In this document: positions 46,011 through 57,880 of the stretch, one piece after another
Layout: the number at the start of each line of letters is the position of its first letter
How positions within the stretch are numbered: the stretch's first letter is position 1
Source of the DNA: Ilex aquifolium
Lineage: Eukaryota; Streptophyta; Magnoliopsida; Aquifoliales; Aquifoliaceae
Assembly: GCA_951799425.1 (NCBI GenBank)
Contig: OX637393.1
Location: 31,546,244-31,610,243, forward strand
DNA: 64,000 nt
Direction of reading: 5' to 3'
Notes under the pieces: model-generated
What the model was told of the DNA's origin: nothing
What the model saw: only the letters and a program-made list of their open reading frames with translations
Databases searched by the model: none
Made by a program: the position numbers and the translations under genes

Positions 46011-46368
46011 AGGATATGATAGTTAGTGAATCAAAAAAATTTCATGTTTAGGTACTTCCAAAAGAGATTTTAAAGGTAATTTGGAGATTTAAATACATAA
46101 GGATATGATAGTTTGATATTTAATTATGAAAGGATAGAGTGGTCTTTACAATTTTTTATAAGGGTAAAATAGTGAATCAAAATTTTTTCATGTTAAGGTA
46201 CTTCTAAAAGAGATTTTAGAGGTAATTTAGGGATTTAAATATATAAGGATATGATGATTAGTTTGATATTTAATTATAGAAGGATATAGTGGTCTATGCA
46301 ATTTTTATAAGGGTAAAATAATGAATCAAAAGTTTTTTATGTTAAAGTATTTGTATTAGTAGTATAGA
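46011..46368 (-). repeat. Tandem Helitron 5'-end-like segments
   Basis: Two near-copies of about 150 bp (starts near 46020 and 46175, plus-strand view) share AAAAGAGATTTTA(A/G)AGGTAAT, ATAAGGATATGAT and GATATTTAATTAT. The block ends GTATTAGTAGTATAGAT at 46369, the reverse complement of a Helitron start (A|TCTATACTACTAATAC). No matching CTAGT end was found for it. Confidence 0.55.
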
Positions 46369-46370
46369 TA

Positions 46371-46387
46371 TGTGTGTGTGTGTGTGT
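46371..46387 (+). repeat. Microsatellite (TG)8
   Basis: TG repeat seen directly, immediately after the Helitron-like end. Confidence 0.9.
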
Positions 46388-48837
46388 TCTATCTTTCCTT
46401 TGATATAGAACTTCGGCCAGATATCTTTCCTATCATACTTTAGTATTTTTATGGGTTTTGTGGGCAACTTGAGTGGTGATCATTTCGTAATAGAGAGGTT
46501 TACGCCTATACCATAGATTCTCTCAAATTGTTGTATCTTGGGAAAAGAACGTCGAAAAACTCTGTGTGGAGGGGGCATATCTATGACACCTTAAAAATCG
46601 AGGGTCATTTGTCAACTCGTTGATCACTCATCAACCCGCGGAATACCCGTGGATACCGTGTAACTCGATATCACGTCATTATGCCCCATTTACCGGGATC
46701 CATAATTTAACAAAATTCGGGCAGAGTCTCATTTGTACGGGGAACTCTACCCAAAACACAACATGTGCAATCATACAATCACATGACCTATCCAAGATCC
46801 AATGTACAACATTGACCACACCGGATCCATTAATCCATACTCATATAACAATATTTAATCACATGACCCATCCGAGGTCCAATATACATCAAACATAGTT
46901 AATACAAGTTCAAATTACAAATTTTTTACATACATTACATGCCTAAAAATTAACTTTGCAAATGTTTTACAAAAATGGATTAAAAGCCACAAATCAGTTT
47001 TTCTTCATCATTGAGACCCCAAATACGAGCCGTCCACCAGTGTATAACTCGTACGTGAAATGTATTATCATAAAAGGGTGAACCACGCTCAATAGAATAT
47101 ATCCTAAAGAGGCCACTCCCCAACCTAAGTGCATATGAAATGTTCACATGCAACATTCAACAAGCCACAAAGCATTCCAATCAAGAATATGCAATTCAAT
47201 GTTGGAAATCACCATGCTATGCCATGAAATGAGGTGAGACTCATTTATGCACTTCAACCCGAGCCCTCCCCGGCTCCCATAACACAATGCAATGTCAATG
47301 TGTATAAATCCGTTATTTATGTTGCACATCAAATTACCATTATAAATCTCGGGTCTTTCTTGGGGTGGGTATTCATGGACTTACACCAAGGGTCACCCAA
47401 CCCACACGAAATTCATGGGCTTCCACCAAGGGTTCCGCGTACATCCACACACTTTATGGGCTGAACCAAGGGAGTGCGTATCCCAATCACCAGGTTTTGC
47501 ACCCGAGGGAATTTTCTAGCCTTCTTACTAACCCCGACCCTATTTTCAATGCAAACCATGTGACTCAGTCGAACCTCGCCCAAACTATCCCGAGCCCATG
47601 AATCATTCACCAATAATGGTGCTTGATCAACTATGCACACACACCCACACTCATGCCTCATGCCCATGAATGCGTTGCCTCCGTGCAAATGCAATGTAAT
47701 GTGTAATTGCAACACCAATTTCATGTCCAATATGTACGAGTGTCATATAAATCATTTAACCACTTATCTACATATTCCATGACAATTTATAACAAAAGCA
47801 TATAATTACCATGATTCATCACAATGTCAATATATCAACAAATATATATCAGCATATCAACAATTATGCCCAAACATGTTATCACATAATTTCATGAAAT
47901 TAACACACTTTATTTCATATAGACATTTTATCAAACACCTTGAAGGCACCAAATCATGTTATCACATAAAATGCCCATAATTATCACATAAATTAAAAAA
48001 TTACATTTAGTGATTTTCACATACCCAATTATTAAAATTTCAAGAAATCACAATTTAGCAATTCCTATGTATTCAAGTCAAGATAGAATTTATTCTACCC
48101 ATTTCCACTCATTTCACATTTCAAATACAATAGGCATTTGTTAAATCAAATCTAACAACCTACCCATTGTAACACCCCAAAACACACCCTGGACGGCATT
48201 ACATTCTAAAACCATTCATATCATGAGAGCACTAATATAATCCCTTAAGAAACAAGACTTCATTTGTCATCCATGAATATTTACAACATTATCCAAAAGA
48301 ATAAGCCCAAGTCATGGCTATTACATCTCAAAAATTAATTAAAGAGGCGCAGCGGAATAAACAAAAGAAGCTAGACTACACAATGTTCCAAAAGAATGTC
48401 CTAGTCTAGTACAAAAGGAAAGGAGGTCGCTCTATGCGTCCACCTCGGGATCCACACTCCCGTCAAGTGGAGTCTCCCAAGTAGCGGGCTCCTCGACCCT
48501 TACGTCCTCCTCAAGCGGGTAATCTGAAAAATGTTAGCGATAGGGGGTGAGCACGAAGCTCTGTAGAAAAATTCTCCCAAACCCATACAAGGTTTAGAAA
48601 AGCATTTAAAACGGTCGGTCTCATTTTTGAAATAACATAGATACATAATTTGAAATAAAGCAGTGACATTAAAAAAAAGGATCTCAAGTTTATTTAAAAA
48701 AAACATTACTTAAATGAATAAACGAACACCACATACAATTAATAATCATTAATGGCCATAAACAATTTCCAACAATTCTTTCGGTAGGTGGCATACTTTG
48801 TGGTAACCTCCACCCCCTTTTAGGTCACCTTTGATTC

Positions 48838-49025
48838 TCAAGCATCCTTACCGGGAACCTCTTGAGAATGGATGAGCATCCTTACATGGAACCTCTCACC
48901 AATCACTACATTGTTTCCCAAGCATCCTTACCGGAAACCTCTTGGGAAGGGGGTGAGCATCCTTACAAGGAATCTATCACTATAACGGACTTATTTCTCA
49001 AGCATCCTTACATGGAACCTCTCAC
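48838..49025 (-). repeat. Short direct repeats in solo LTR D
   Basis: The phrase AGCATCCTTAC with (CGGGAA/ATGGAA/CGGAAA/AAGGAA) and CCTCT occurs about five times between 48838 and 49025 (plus-strand view), spaced by about 25-60 bases. Confidence 0.75.
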
Positions 49026-50015
49026 TCATGTGCATCACAAACAACCCAACCAAGCATACAATTCCAACATTTATCTCAATTTACAAGTATCTATCCAAAA
49101 TCCCCAAAATATATCATGTAACAATTCCACAACCAACTAAGAAAAATACATGAGATCATAATAACATCATTTTTCTACCCAACACAAAGCACTACGGTTT
49201 TGAAATTCATAATAAAGAAAGCATTTAAGAAGGAAATACATCACTCTCAAAAAATTAGGGTTTTAAAACTAGAAAAGAGATTGCATGGGTATTAAACCCT
49301 AACTTTGTTCAAAACATGTAATTTTTGGAAAAAACCTAAGAGATGATGATTTCATAGCATATATATACCATTGATAGCCAAAACACAAATATATATATAT
49401 ACCCTAGCCTCAATGTAAATGAATGAGAGAAAAACTCCTACATTGAATCCTTAGCTTTGGTGTGAAGAACAAGAATATTTGATCTTGAATCACCCTTGAA
49501 TCTCTTGTTTTTTCCCTTCCTTTCTTCCTCTCTAATGCTCTCTAGGGTTCCAAGAGGTGTGGGGGTGTGAGGGGAGTGAAAGAAATGAGGGAAAATGAGA
49601 TGAAAATGAGTTTAAACCTAGCATCCCCGAAAAATACTGTTCACATGTTGTTTTGGGTTTCTCCAAATTTACGGTTTTGCCACTAAGAATCTCCAATTTG
49701 ATCCATATGACTACCCTAAGGTTTTTCGACGTTCCGGATTCATTTTTAATGTTATTTTAACCTAAAAACATTTATTTCTATGATTTATCTCAAAACCAAA
49801 AGTCAACGTACACCCGAAACACTAAAGTTTCTATTTTTACCCATCCGAACCTCCTATTAATGAAATTTTGCGATGTTTGTAAATAAAAGGTGATGAAGGG
49901 TGCTTCTTAAAGCCTTTTATATTTATTTGAAGCCTAAAAGTACTCATTATTCTTATATTTTGATTTAGGATGCAAATGGAGACATTAAATGCAAAATGAA
50001 GCTAATTGGACTCTT

Positions 50016-50410
50016 TCGACATCGTTTCGTTATCTGAGCATAACTCTCTCATCCGAGCTCCGATTGAGATGATTGAAGATGCTATGGAATTCTAAGAAAG
50101 AGATCTACAAATTTCATGTTTTGAGTTTTGAGAGATATTGACTGCATCAAGGTCTAAATCGAGCTTAAAGTTGCAGCCAGTGCACTGTTCACGTGCACTG
50201 TTCAAGCTAAATGGCCTGTTTTGACGTCGCTTCGTTATCTAGGCATAACTCTCTCATCCGAGCTCCAATTGAGATGATTCAAGATTCTATGGAATGATAA
50301 GAAAGGGCTCTACAACTTTCATGATTTGAGTTTTGAAATATATTGACTTCATCAAGGTCGAAATCGAGCTTGAAATTGCAGCCAGTGCACTGTTCACGTG
50401 CACTGTTCAC
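50016..50410 (-). repeat. 205-bp tandem duplication in solo LTR D
   Basis: Two copies, 50016-50220 and 50221-50410. Matching words: TTCGTTATCT at 50026 and 50231, CACGTGCACTGTTCA at 50190 and 50395, exactly 205 apart. Both contain CATAACTCTCTCATCCGAGC. Confidence 0.85.
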
Positions 50411-51468
50411 AACTGTTTCATCCCTTTTTTCCATTTCCAATCCATTCTTAAGCCAACCAAATCCATCACAAATCTCTTCAACACATATTTCTACACCAAA
50501 CCTATTTAATACAAGTTCTAGGACCTAAAATTTCATATTTTCACTTATTAAAACTAAATTTCAACTATTATTTCCACTAACATTTTAAATCTTTACTTTT
50601 CCAATCTACCAAATTCAAACACACACCACTACACATGTCCACATTTTTACAACAAATATTTACTATATATCTATATACATATATAAAAGAAAATGCGGGG
50701 TGTTACACCCATTTCATACGATCATCCTAAGTTGGAAATAAACCTAAGTAGGATGAAAACCCTACATCTGGAAGCGTAAAATCAACGTAGGAAGTTTCAA
50801 AGATTCAACTCAAGCTCAAACCCAAACTTCCCCCAAAATCTCGTTTTTGAATCTTCGGTGAAATTCTTCGTTTTTTGGTATGGTTGCGTAGCCCTCGTCG
50901 AGGAGATCGACTTTAATACTTGTCCCGAAAAATTTTGACCGGTGGAACTCCGTAGATCTGAGAGAGAATATTGAAATTCTTTTTTTTTTTTTTTCTCTCT
51001 TCTTCTTCCAAGGTTAAACCCAGCAGAAAACCAGCAGAGAGTTTTCTAAAAAATCAGATTTTCGTCCTTATTTATACACTTTAACGCTTGGTCCACGTCG
51101 TGCCATACTCCCCCCTTTCCCGGGTCCGTTTTCGCCCCAAAATGATTAAATTCTACTCCGGTTCAAGTTCAAATATTTTTATTTCAACTTGTTTTAAATT
51201 ATTTTTCAAATTTTAAAATTTTATTAAAAAATTCGTTTTTGGGTCACCTGAGACCCGACTGCCTCGTAAAACGCGAAAAATCCGACTATCTCGAAATTCG
51301 ACGAAATTTGTCTAGATAACTAGATTTCGCGAGACGAATCCAACGGTGAAATCCGTTTCATCATCCGAGCTCTAGAAAAATAAGGGTTCTCAACCCGCAC
51401 CGTAGTGACAATTTACCGTTTTGCCATTTCTCATAAAAATTCAAATTTATCCGGGTTTTACAATATCT

Positions 51469-52540
51469 CTTCTTAGGACAACGTTCATCTCGTGCCTCAA
51501 TCCAAGATATTATAATTCCATTGATTTTATTCGATATATTTGTATGTTTATTTAATTTATGAATCTGCAACATTTATGTTTTTTCTAACACGTTTGTGTG
51601 GCAATGAGTTACTATACTGAGTTGTTGATGCTCATCTTATATTATTTTTCTTTTTTCAAATTTGTCGGTGGCAGAAAAGTTCGTGAACATTTGGACTGGC
51701 AGTTTTCATTCTAAGTGTTGAATAGTGTTTATAAGACAAATTATAATAAGTTTGATGTACATATATGAATTGTAACAAGTCTATGACTGAGTTGTATCAT
51801 AACTGTGTATAGTATGTCTATTTGTTGAGCTTAATAATGAACGCTGGTTATGTTTATGGTTTTACAATTAGTATTAGAACTTACTCATTATTCGAAGATT
51901 GTATCATTTATTGTTTGTGAAGGCTATTAACGCTCTAATTTGTATGAGTTGGGTCAAGATAATATACGTTGCGCAAATTGGGGTGTGACAGTCTTAGAGT
52001 TCATCCTCATGAATTCGTCAACCACAACAACATGGGTATTATATCAAGGAAGTTATACAGTGACTTTCCTCACCGAGTTTTGTCAGCAACTAATCTGTAT
52101 AGTAACTTCGACTTTGTCTTTTGCTTCTACTTCGATTCTTGCTCCTACTTGGACTATGCTTTTTGGGCTTTTGCTCACATATTTCTGACACAAAGGTAAT
52201 GGAGATTTGCATCTTGATGGAAATATTGACAGAATGCAGTTTTGATCCACATCGAGAATAAGGAAGTGGAAAAGAATAGAGAAAGAGTGAGTGAGAGAGA
52301 GAGAGAGAGAGAGCATGTGTAGAAGAGATAAGAAGATGGACTAGAAGACAAAAATACTGAGAAGAGAGAACGATAGCAAAAAAGAGAGAGAGGAGAAATA
52401 GTGTAGAGAAGATATAGAAGATTTCTGGGGAAAAAAAAAAAAAGGAAACCAACGTGATTCACTCAAGGGTACTAAGGAAATTAAGAAAAAAATCTAATTA
52501 GATTGGACTAAAAGACAAAAAAAAAAGCACTTGATATTAG
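51469..52540. other. Unassigned, with (GA)n tract
   Basis: No gene recognised. A GA-rich microsatellite lies at 52289-52313, with further GAGA runs to 52400. ORFs at 52083-52462 (minus) are low-complexity translations of that tract. Confidence 0.4.
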
Positions 52541-53873
52541 GGGTGACAACAATTTTTGATACAGCACGTAAACACAACTCGAAACTGACATGAAATTAGT
52601 AGGTTAGGGTAAACAATTTCTTTACACGAACTCGTACATGACACTATTCTCATCACTAATAATAAATGAGATAAATTATTGTAAAACACGAATAACACAA
52701 AATTTTGAGGATTAATACATTTAACTAGTATCGTTCGAATAAAATGCTAGTATTTTTGTTATTTTTTTTTAATCACGTATTGGCATAATCCTTGTATAAA
52801 AAATGGATTTCTTTTACTTATATTTATTAAGTTAATTTTAATTTATAGAAAAATTATGAGTGTGAGTTCACTTAAGACATAATGAAATCTTAGATTTAAA
52901 TGTTAGTGTTAAAATTTTGATTCAGGTGTATATGGATCAACACAAACATGACAAAAAAATAAATAAATTAGTTTGACTCGATACGATTAATTAAATGAGT
53001 TGGGTTAAAATTGACTTATGATCAACATGAACTTCGACATGACATCATTGCTACCCCTACACTTGGGGTCAGTCGTTAAAGAGTTAATGAACAAGAAAAA
53101 CATAGTGCTCCGTTTTTAGTAAGAGTAGTAATTTTTGACATAACACATAAATACAATTTGAAATTGACTCAAAATTAATGGATTAGATTGACTATTTTTC
53201 GAAATAAACCCAAAAATGATACTACCTGTTAACAAGAATAATAAATAAGTTGGATTAGTGTGAAACATGAATAATATGAAAATTGATATATTAACACGGT
53301 TAATTAATATTGTAAGAATAAAATGCCAATTTTTTGTATTTTTTTATGAAGTATTGATATAATCCTTGCATAAAAAAAGGATATTTTTAATTATTTTAAT
53401 TATTTATTTAATTTTTAGTTCATAGAAAAACTATGAACATTAGTTCGATTAAGAGATAATAGAATCTTAAACTTAAATCTTGGTATTAAATTTTTTATTC
53501 ACTAGTTATATAGATCAACATAAACACGGAATGAAAATAAACAAGTGATGTAGTCATGAGACACACAGTTAAGGAAGTTAGGTTAGGATAACAAGGATAG
53601 CCTAGTGCTAAACACAAATTCGTAAATGACCTGATACAGACACGATTGACACGATTTGATTCTCACACTTACCAGATATATCTTTAATACCTTAAAAATA
53701 CGTTCCTTAGATTTAATGACTTAAAAAAACATATGGTTGTACTTTTAACTAATTTTCACTAAATAAATCATCCAAACAAGAAGAGATAGAAAAACCCATT
53801 TTTTGTGTAGCATCTTGAACTTATAGCTTGGTTGAAGTCAAACTGTGAGGGGTGAATAAAATTGCAATCACAC
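52541..53873. repeat. Two related degenerate repeats, about 550 bp each
   Basis: Units near 52541-53060 and 53115-53690 share ordered words: 'TAATTTTTGA(C/T)A', 'ACA(C)A(A)(C/T)TCGAAA(C/T)TGAC', 'GATATAATCCTTG(C/T)ATAAAAAA'. The first starts TAGGGGTGACAACAATTTTTG and ends CATTGCTACCCCTA, so its ends are roughly inverted. No clear target duplication. Likely an old non-autonomous DNA transposon and its relative. Confidence 0.45.
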
Positions 53874-53874
53874 A

Positions 53875-54615
53875 TGATGATGCACAAATTGAGTTTGTAT
53901 ACCACCTGTCAATTGAACAGTAAAAAATGCAGTAATTGATAGGTGAGAGATAGAGACAAAAACAAGACAAGGTTTATAGTGGTTCGGTCAACGTGACTTG
54001 CATCCACTTTGAATGGCTAGGGTCGCCGGGTATTTTATTAACACAAGTGTGGAGGGAGAGCAGAGAGTTACAAGTTATGAGAGGGAGAGGGGATATCTGC
54101 TCCGTTGAGTGTCATGCCCCCCAAGTGTTGGCGGGACTTGCAATTTATAGTCGCTTCATAACAGATTGTGGCGATTTAATAGTAATTAAATAGCTAGTCT
54201 GGCGGAGCTAGCGACCTCTTCTCAACAGGCGAGGCAGTTATGGGGCTCTCCGTAGGACTCGGTCAAAGGATGAGGTGGTGGTTGACTTCTTCCAAGGCGG
54301 CATGGATGAGGCTCTTGGGATGGCCCTTACTCCAGGGTGGCTTGGATGAGGCTCTTGGGATGACCCTTACTCCAAGGTGGCTAGGAGAAGGCTCTTGGAT
54401 GACTCTTACTCCAAGGTGGTTAGGAGGAGGCTATTGGATGACCTTCAAGGTAGCTAGGAGAAGGCTCTTGGATGACCCTTGCATGCTCCCCTGCTGATGT
54501 AGCTCATCGAACCTGATCGGGCGTGGACTACTTTGGGCACTGGATCTCTTGGAGTTGGGCTCTTAATTTAAACTGGGCTTACATCGTGGGCTAAGCCCTT
54601 GGGCTTGACCCATCA
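53875..54615 (-). repeat. 3' LTR of the gag-only gypsy element
   Basis: 741 bp. It carries a minisatellite at 54304-54485 with five units of about 39 bp (head GGATGAGGCTCTTGG, tail TTACTCCAAGGTGGCT). The other LTR has seven units, which explains most of the length difference. Confidence 0.9.
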
Positions 54616-54628
54616 TTTGCCCCCCAAT
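54616..54628 (-). other. Polypurine tract of the gag-only element
   Basis: On the minus strand ATTGGGGGGCAAA runs directly into the LTR start TGATG. Position and purine content fit. Confidence 0.7.
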
Positions 54629-55940
54629 GCTCTGTGTCCAATGGAACTTGGAGATGGGGGCATTCGGTTGAATTTGGATTTCGGTTGCACAATTGAAAAA
54701 ACTTTGGGAGGCCAAAACATCTGTTTATAGGCCTTTTGTGGACTTTTTAAAGCATTAGTCACAGCCAAAGGTTGTGAGTCTTATGGGGCTCGCCGAGAGT
54801 TTGGTTTGATATATTATGGGCCCCATTTGGAGTAACAGAGCAAAAGTTACAGTCAAAATAGCGAGCAGGTAGCTGGGCGCGCGGTTCTAGGTGAGCAGGC
54901 AGCTGGAGCGCTGTCCTGGGCGCCAATCTGGGCGTGCAGGCAGCTGGGTGCGCAGTCCTAGGCGTGGTTCTGGATGGGCACGCCTCAGGCCGAGGGTAAG
55001 GCGCCTTGTGCGCTACTCGACATGGTGATGATGTGTCACTTTGGGGCTCATGGACAAGTCGAGCGCAGAGTGGGCGCTGAGAGGGAAGGCGCTGATGGCG
55101 CTGGCATTGCTGGAGGGACGTTCATGGCACTAAAAGGGTGCCCATGGTGCTGGTCGCTATTGGAGAGGCGCCTAAAGTGTTGGGCTCACTTGGAGAGGCG
55201 ACGGGTGCTACTTGTGAAGCAGGACTGGGACTTCAGGCGCTCGTCAAGGATTGGTGAGTGCTGATATGGCCCCGGGAGACACTCGGCTTGGCCAAGCAGA
55301 TGTGCAGCCAGTGCCAGATGGATGAGGCCGATTGTTGACATTCAATCTAATGTAGTCCCGCGGGTTACAGACGGCCTGAGTTTCAAAAACGTGCCTAGAT
55401 ATGGCAAAAATAATGTTATTCTAATATTAAAATATCTAACATGATTACCTAGAGAGAGAGAGAGAGAGGCAGACTGCTTGCGTGAGAGCAGAGATAAAGT
55501 TTGAGGATTGCTCGTGAGAGAGTTGCACTTTTTGAGGCCGAGCTTTTGGCGACCCATGAGAGAGCCGCTAAGGTAGAGATAGGCTGCTTGTTTGAGAGCA
55601 GAGCAGAGGCCAAGCTTTTGGCGACCCGCGAAAGAGCTACTTAGCTGAAGATGTAGGCTGTCTGCTTGATAGCAATGTAGAGGCCAAGCTTTTGGCTACC
55701 TGCGAGAGAGCCGCTCAGCTGGAGATATAGGCTGCCTGCTTCAAAGCAGTGCAAAGGCCATGCTTTTGGCGACCCGGGAGAAAGCCGCTTAGCAGGAGAT
55801 ATAGGCTGCCTACTTGAGAGCAATGCAGAGGCCAAGCTTTTGGCGACCCGCGAGAGAGCCGCTTAGCTGGAGATATAGGCTGCCTGCCTAAGAGTAGTGC
55901 AAAGACAGGTCAAGTTTTTGGTGATCTGCGCGATGATTCA
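54629..55940 (-). other. Non-coding internal region with GC-rich and tandem repeats
   Basis: About 1.3 kb with no protease or pol. At 54860-55260 a GC-rich stretch has GGGCG/GGCGCT-type repeated words, for example two GCAGGCAGCTGG units about 45 bp apart. At 55480-55925 lies a 74-bp tandem array. The GC content contrasts with the AT-rich surroundings. Confidence 0.65.
55535..55925 (-). repeat. 74-bp tandem repeat array, about five units
   Basis: Each unit has AGGCCAAGCTTTTGGCGACC, then GAGAGAGCCGCTTAGCTGGA, then GATATAGGCTGCCTGCTTGA. Units start near 55535, 55609, 55683, 55757 and 55831. 74 is not a multiple of three, so the array cannot keep a reading frame. A degenerate part extends left to about 55480. 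Confidence 0.85.
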
Positions 55941-56986
55941 CCTCACCTGGACCTATTGATTTCCTCAGCATTCATATATTTTTTAGCTTTTGCCAATAGT
56001 TCTAGCATGCTCTTTGGTGATCGCTTCATTACTGAAAAGAGGAAACTCGATGAGCGGAGGCCTCCCAGAAAGGCGGTCATGGTGACTTTGTCATTGGGCT
56101 CCTCGATTTGGAGGACCTCCTCGTTAAAACGAGTGAGGTAACTCCTTAGACTCTTGTCTCGATCCTATTTTACGCTGAGCAGATGGGTGGCAGGCTTCTA
56201 CTAGCGGCGTCCACCAATGAACTGTGCCACAAAGGATCTGCTCAGTTCGGCAAAGGAGCCTATGGAGGCCGGGGTGAGTTTGGTGAACCATTGTCGCGCT
56301 GATCCTTTTAAGGTAGTTGGGAATGCCCTACACATAATTTCGTCGAGGGTGTTGTGCAGCTACATTAAGGTCTTGTAGGTTTCGAGGTGATCAAGTGAGT
56401 CCTTTGTACTGTCGAAAGTTTCTACATATGACATTTTGAACTTTTGGGGAAGAGGGTCGTTTGTCACATATGGAACAAAAGGTGTGTCAGTTCGCCTTGC
56501 AAGGTACTCCAGAGTTTATGGTCCTTGTGCCTTCATGGCATTGAAGACGTCACCCAGTTGATTATGTACTTCTTTGATTTTTTTGTGCCAGTAATTTGGG
56601 GCTCCTTTGGAATTGTCATGGAAATGACTCTCATGCTCCACACTTTGATTTTTGCCCTCATCCTCTTGGAAACGCGGGTGTCCACCATGTGAAGAGGGAG
56701 CTAGAGGAGGAGGTGGAGGTCCCTCATGGTGGGCTCCCCTGTGTGGAGCGCCTAAGAGGGTGCCCAAGTGTAGAGCTCCTCTAGCTTGAGGTCCTCCAGG
56801 CTGTGCTCCTCCTTGTTGTCCAGCGAGCAACAGTTGCAGGATTTGCTGATTCTAGGCTACGAGTTGTTGCATTGTTTCTAGCATCTACTGTGCATTCAGA
56901 ACAGGATCAGTTGGTGGAGGGGCAACCTCCTCCTCTCGTGGTGGATTTTCTTCGGGCTGATTCATGGATCTGGTGGTGATCGTCAT
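55940..56986 (-). pseudogene. Gag of the gag-only gypsy element
   Basis: The minus-strand frame starts at ATG 56986 (MTITTRSMNQPEENPPREEE), about 40 bases after the PBS. It is Pro/Gln/Gly-rich at first (GAQPGGPQARGAL). The Retrotrans_gag core follows: [53 protein letters not shown], then RDKSLRSYLTRFNEEVLQI and LGGLRSSSFLFS near 56020. Stop codons near 56891, 56863, 56515, 56355, 56202, 56200 and 56166 break it. Gag of Tat-type gypsy elements packages the element RNA. No zinc knuckle or protease is seen. Confidence 0.85.
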
Positions 56987-57028
56987 TGGTTCAACAAAGG
57001 AAGTGTTTATATGAGAATTTTGTCATTC

Positions 57029-57046
57029 TCACAGACGACGCCAAAC
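57029..57046 (-). other. Primer-binding site of the gag-only element
   Basis: On the minus strand the LTR end is followed by GTTTGGCGTCGTCTGTGAGA. The TTTGGCG(C/T)CGTCTGTG form is common next to plant Tat-type LTRs. The exact tRNA is not determined here. Confidence 0.65.
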
Positions 57047-57875
57047 TGATGATGCACAAATTGGGTTTGTACACCACCTGTCAATTGAACAGTAAAAAAT
57101 GCAGTAATTGATAGGTGAGAGATAGAAACAAAAGCAAGACAAGGTTTATAGTGGTTCGGTCAACGTGACCTACATCCATTTTGAATGGCTAGGGTCACTG
57201 GGTATTTTATTAACTCAAGTGTGGAGGGAGAGCAGAGAGTTACAAGCTATGAGAGGGGAGAGGGGAGATCTGCTCCGTTGAGTGTCATGCCACCCCAAGT
57301 GTTGGCGGGGTTTGCAATTTATAGTCGCTTCATAACGGATTGGGGCAATTTAATAGTAATTAAATAGCTAGTCTGGCGGAGCTGGCGACCTCTTCTCAAC
57401 GGACGAGGCAGTTATGGTGCTCTCCTTAGGACTCGGTCAAAGGATGAGGTGGTGGTTGACTTCTTCCAAGGTGGCATGGATGAGGCTCTTGGGATGACCC
57501 TTACTCCAGGGTGGCTTGGATGAGGCTCTTAGGATGACCCTTACTCCAAGGTGGCGAGGAGGAGGCTCTGGGATGATCCTTACTCCAAGGTTCTAGGAGG
57601 AGACTTTTGGATGACCCTTACTCCAAGGTGGCTAAGAGAAGACTCTTGGATGACTCTTACTCCAAGGTGACTAGGAGGAGGCTCTTGGATGACTCTCAAG
57701 GTAGCTAGGAGGAGGCTCTTGGATGACCCTTGCATGCTCCCCTGTTGATGTAGCTCCTCGAACCTGATGAGCTTGACCGGGCGTGGACCACTTTGGGCAC
57801 TGAATCTCTTGGAGTTGGGCTCTTAATTTAAATTGGGCTTACATCATGGGCTAGGCCCTTGGGCTTGACCCATCA
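57047..57875 (-). repeat. 5' LTR of the gag-only gypsy element
   Basis: 829 bp. Nearly the same as the other LTR, with seven minisatellite units (57478-57735) instead of five and a 9-base insertion near 57767. The short ORFs at 53993-54193 and 57185-57367 occur in both LTRs only because the LTRs are alike. Confidence 0.9.
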
Positions 57876-57880
57876 ACACA

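Larger units (their letters stand above)
48163..50712 (-). mobile_element. Solo LTR 'D' with CCCAT target duplication, nested in B
   Basis: The body is 48168-50707 (2540 bp). On the minus strand it starts TGTAACACCCCGCATTTTC and ends TTTTGGGGTGTTACA. CCCAT lies on both sides (48163-48167 and 50708-50712). No internal coding part, so it is a solo LTR. Gypsy-type from its size and TGTAACACCCC start. The ORFs inside are chance frames. Confidence 0.9.
46583..51462 (-). mobile_element. Solo LTR 'B' of the 2.2-kb family, split by another solo LTR
   Basis: On the minus strand it starts TGTAAAACCCGGATAAATTT at 51462 and ends GGTGTCA at 46584. ATATCT lies on both sides (46577-46582 and 51463-51468, one base of slack). 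Without the inner insertion (48168-50707 plus 5 bp) it is about 2.33 kb, close to copy A. The order of conserved blocks matches copies A and C. TATAAATA (minus) is at 51069-51076. Confidence 0.75.
53870..57880 (-). mobile_element. Complete non-autonomous gypsy element (gag-only), ACACA target duplication
   Basis: The element is 53875-57875 (4001 bp) with ACACA on both sides. LTRs are 53875-54615 and 57047-57875, both TGATGATGCACAAATT...CTTGACCCATCA. Orientation is minus, because the PBS lies beside the right LTR and the PPT beside the left one. It codes only for gag. It fits the TR-GAG/LARD class: it would depend on enzymes of an autonomous gypsy relative. This is the only element here with both ends, both LTRs and PBS/PPT in view. 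Confidence 0.9.

Noticed and set aside
48838-49025. Repeats in solo LTR D as a CRISPR-like array
   Set aside because: Irregular spacing, plant context and a clear LTR around them.
52083-52462. Overlapping minus ORFs rich in Ser/Leu
   Set aside because: Translations of a (GA)n microsatellite.
53993-54193. ORF repeated at 57185-57367 as a conserved gene
   Set aside because: Both lie in the two LTRs of one element; the likeness comes from LTR identity.
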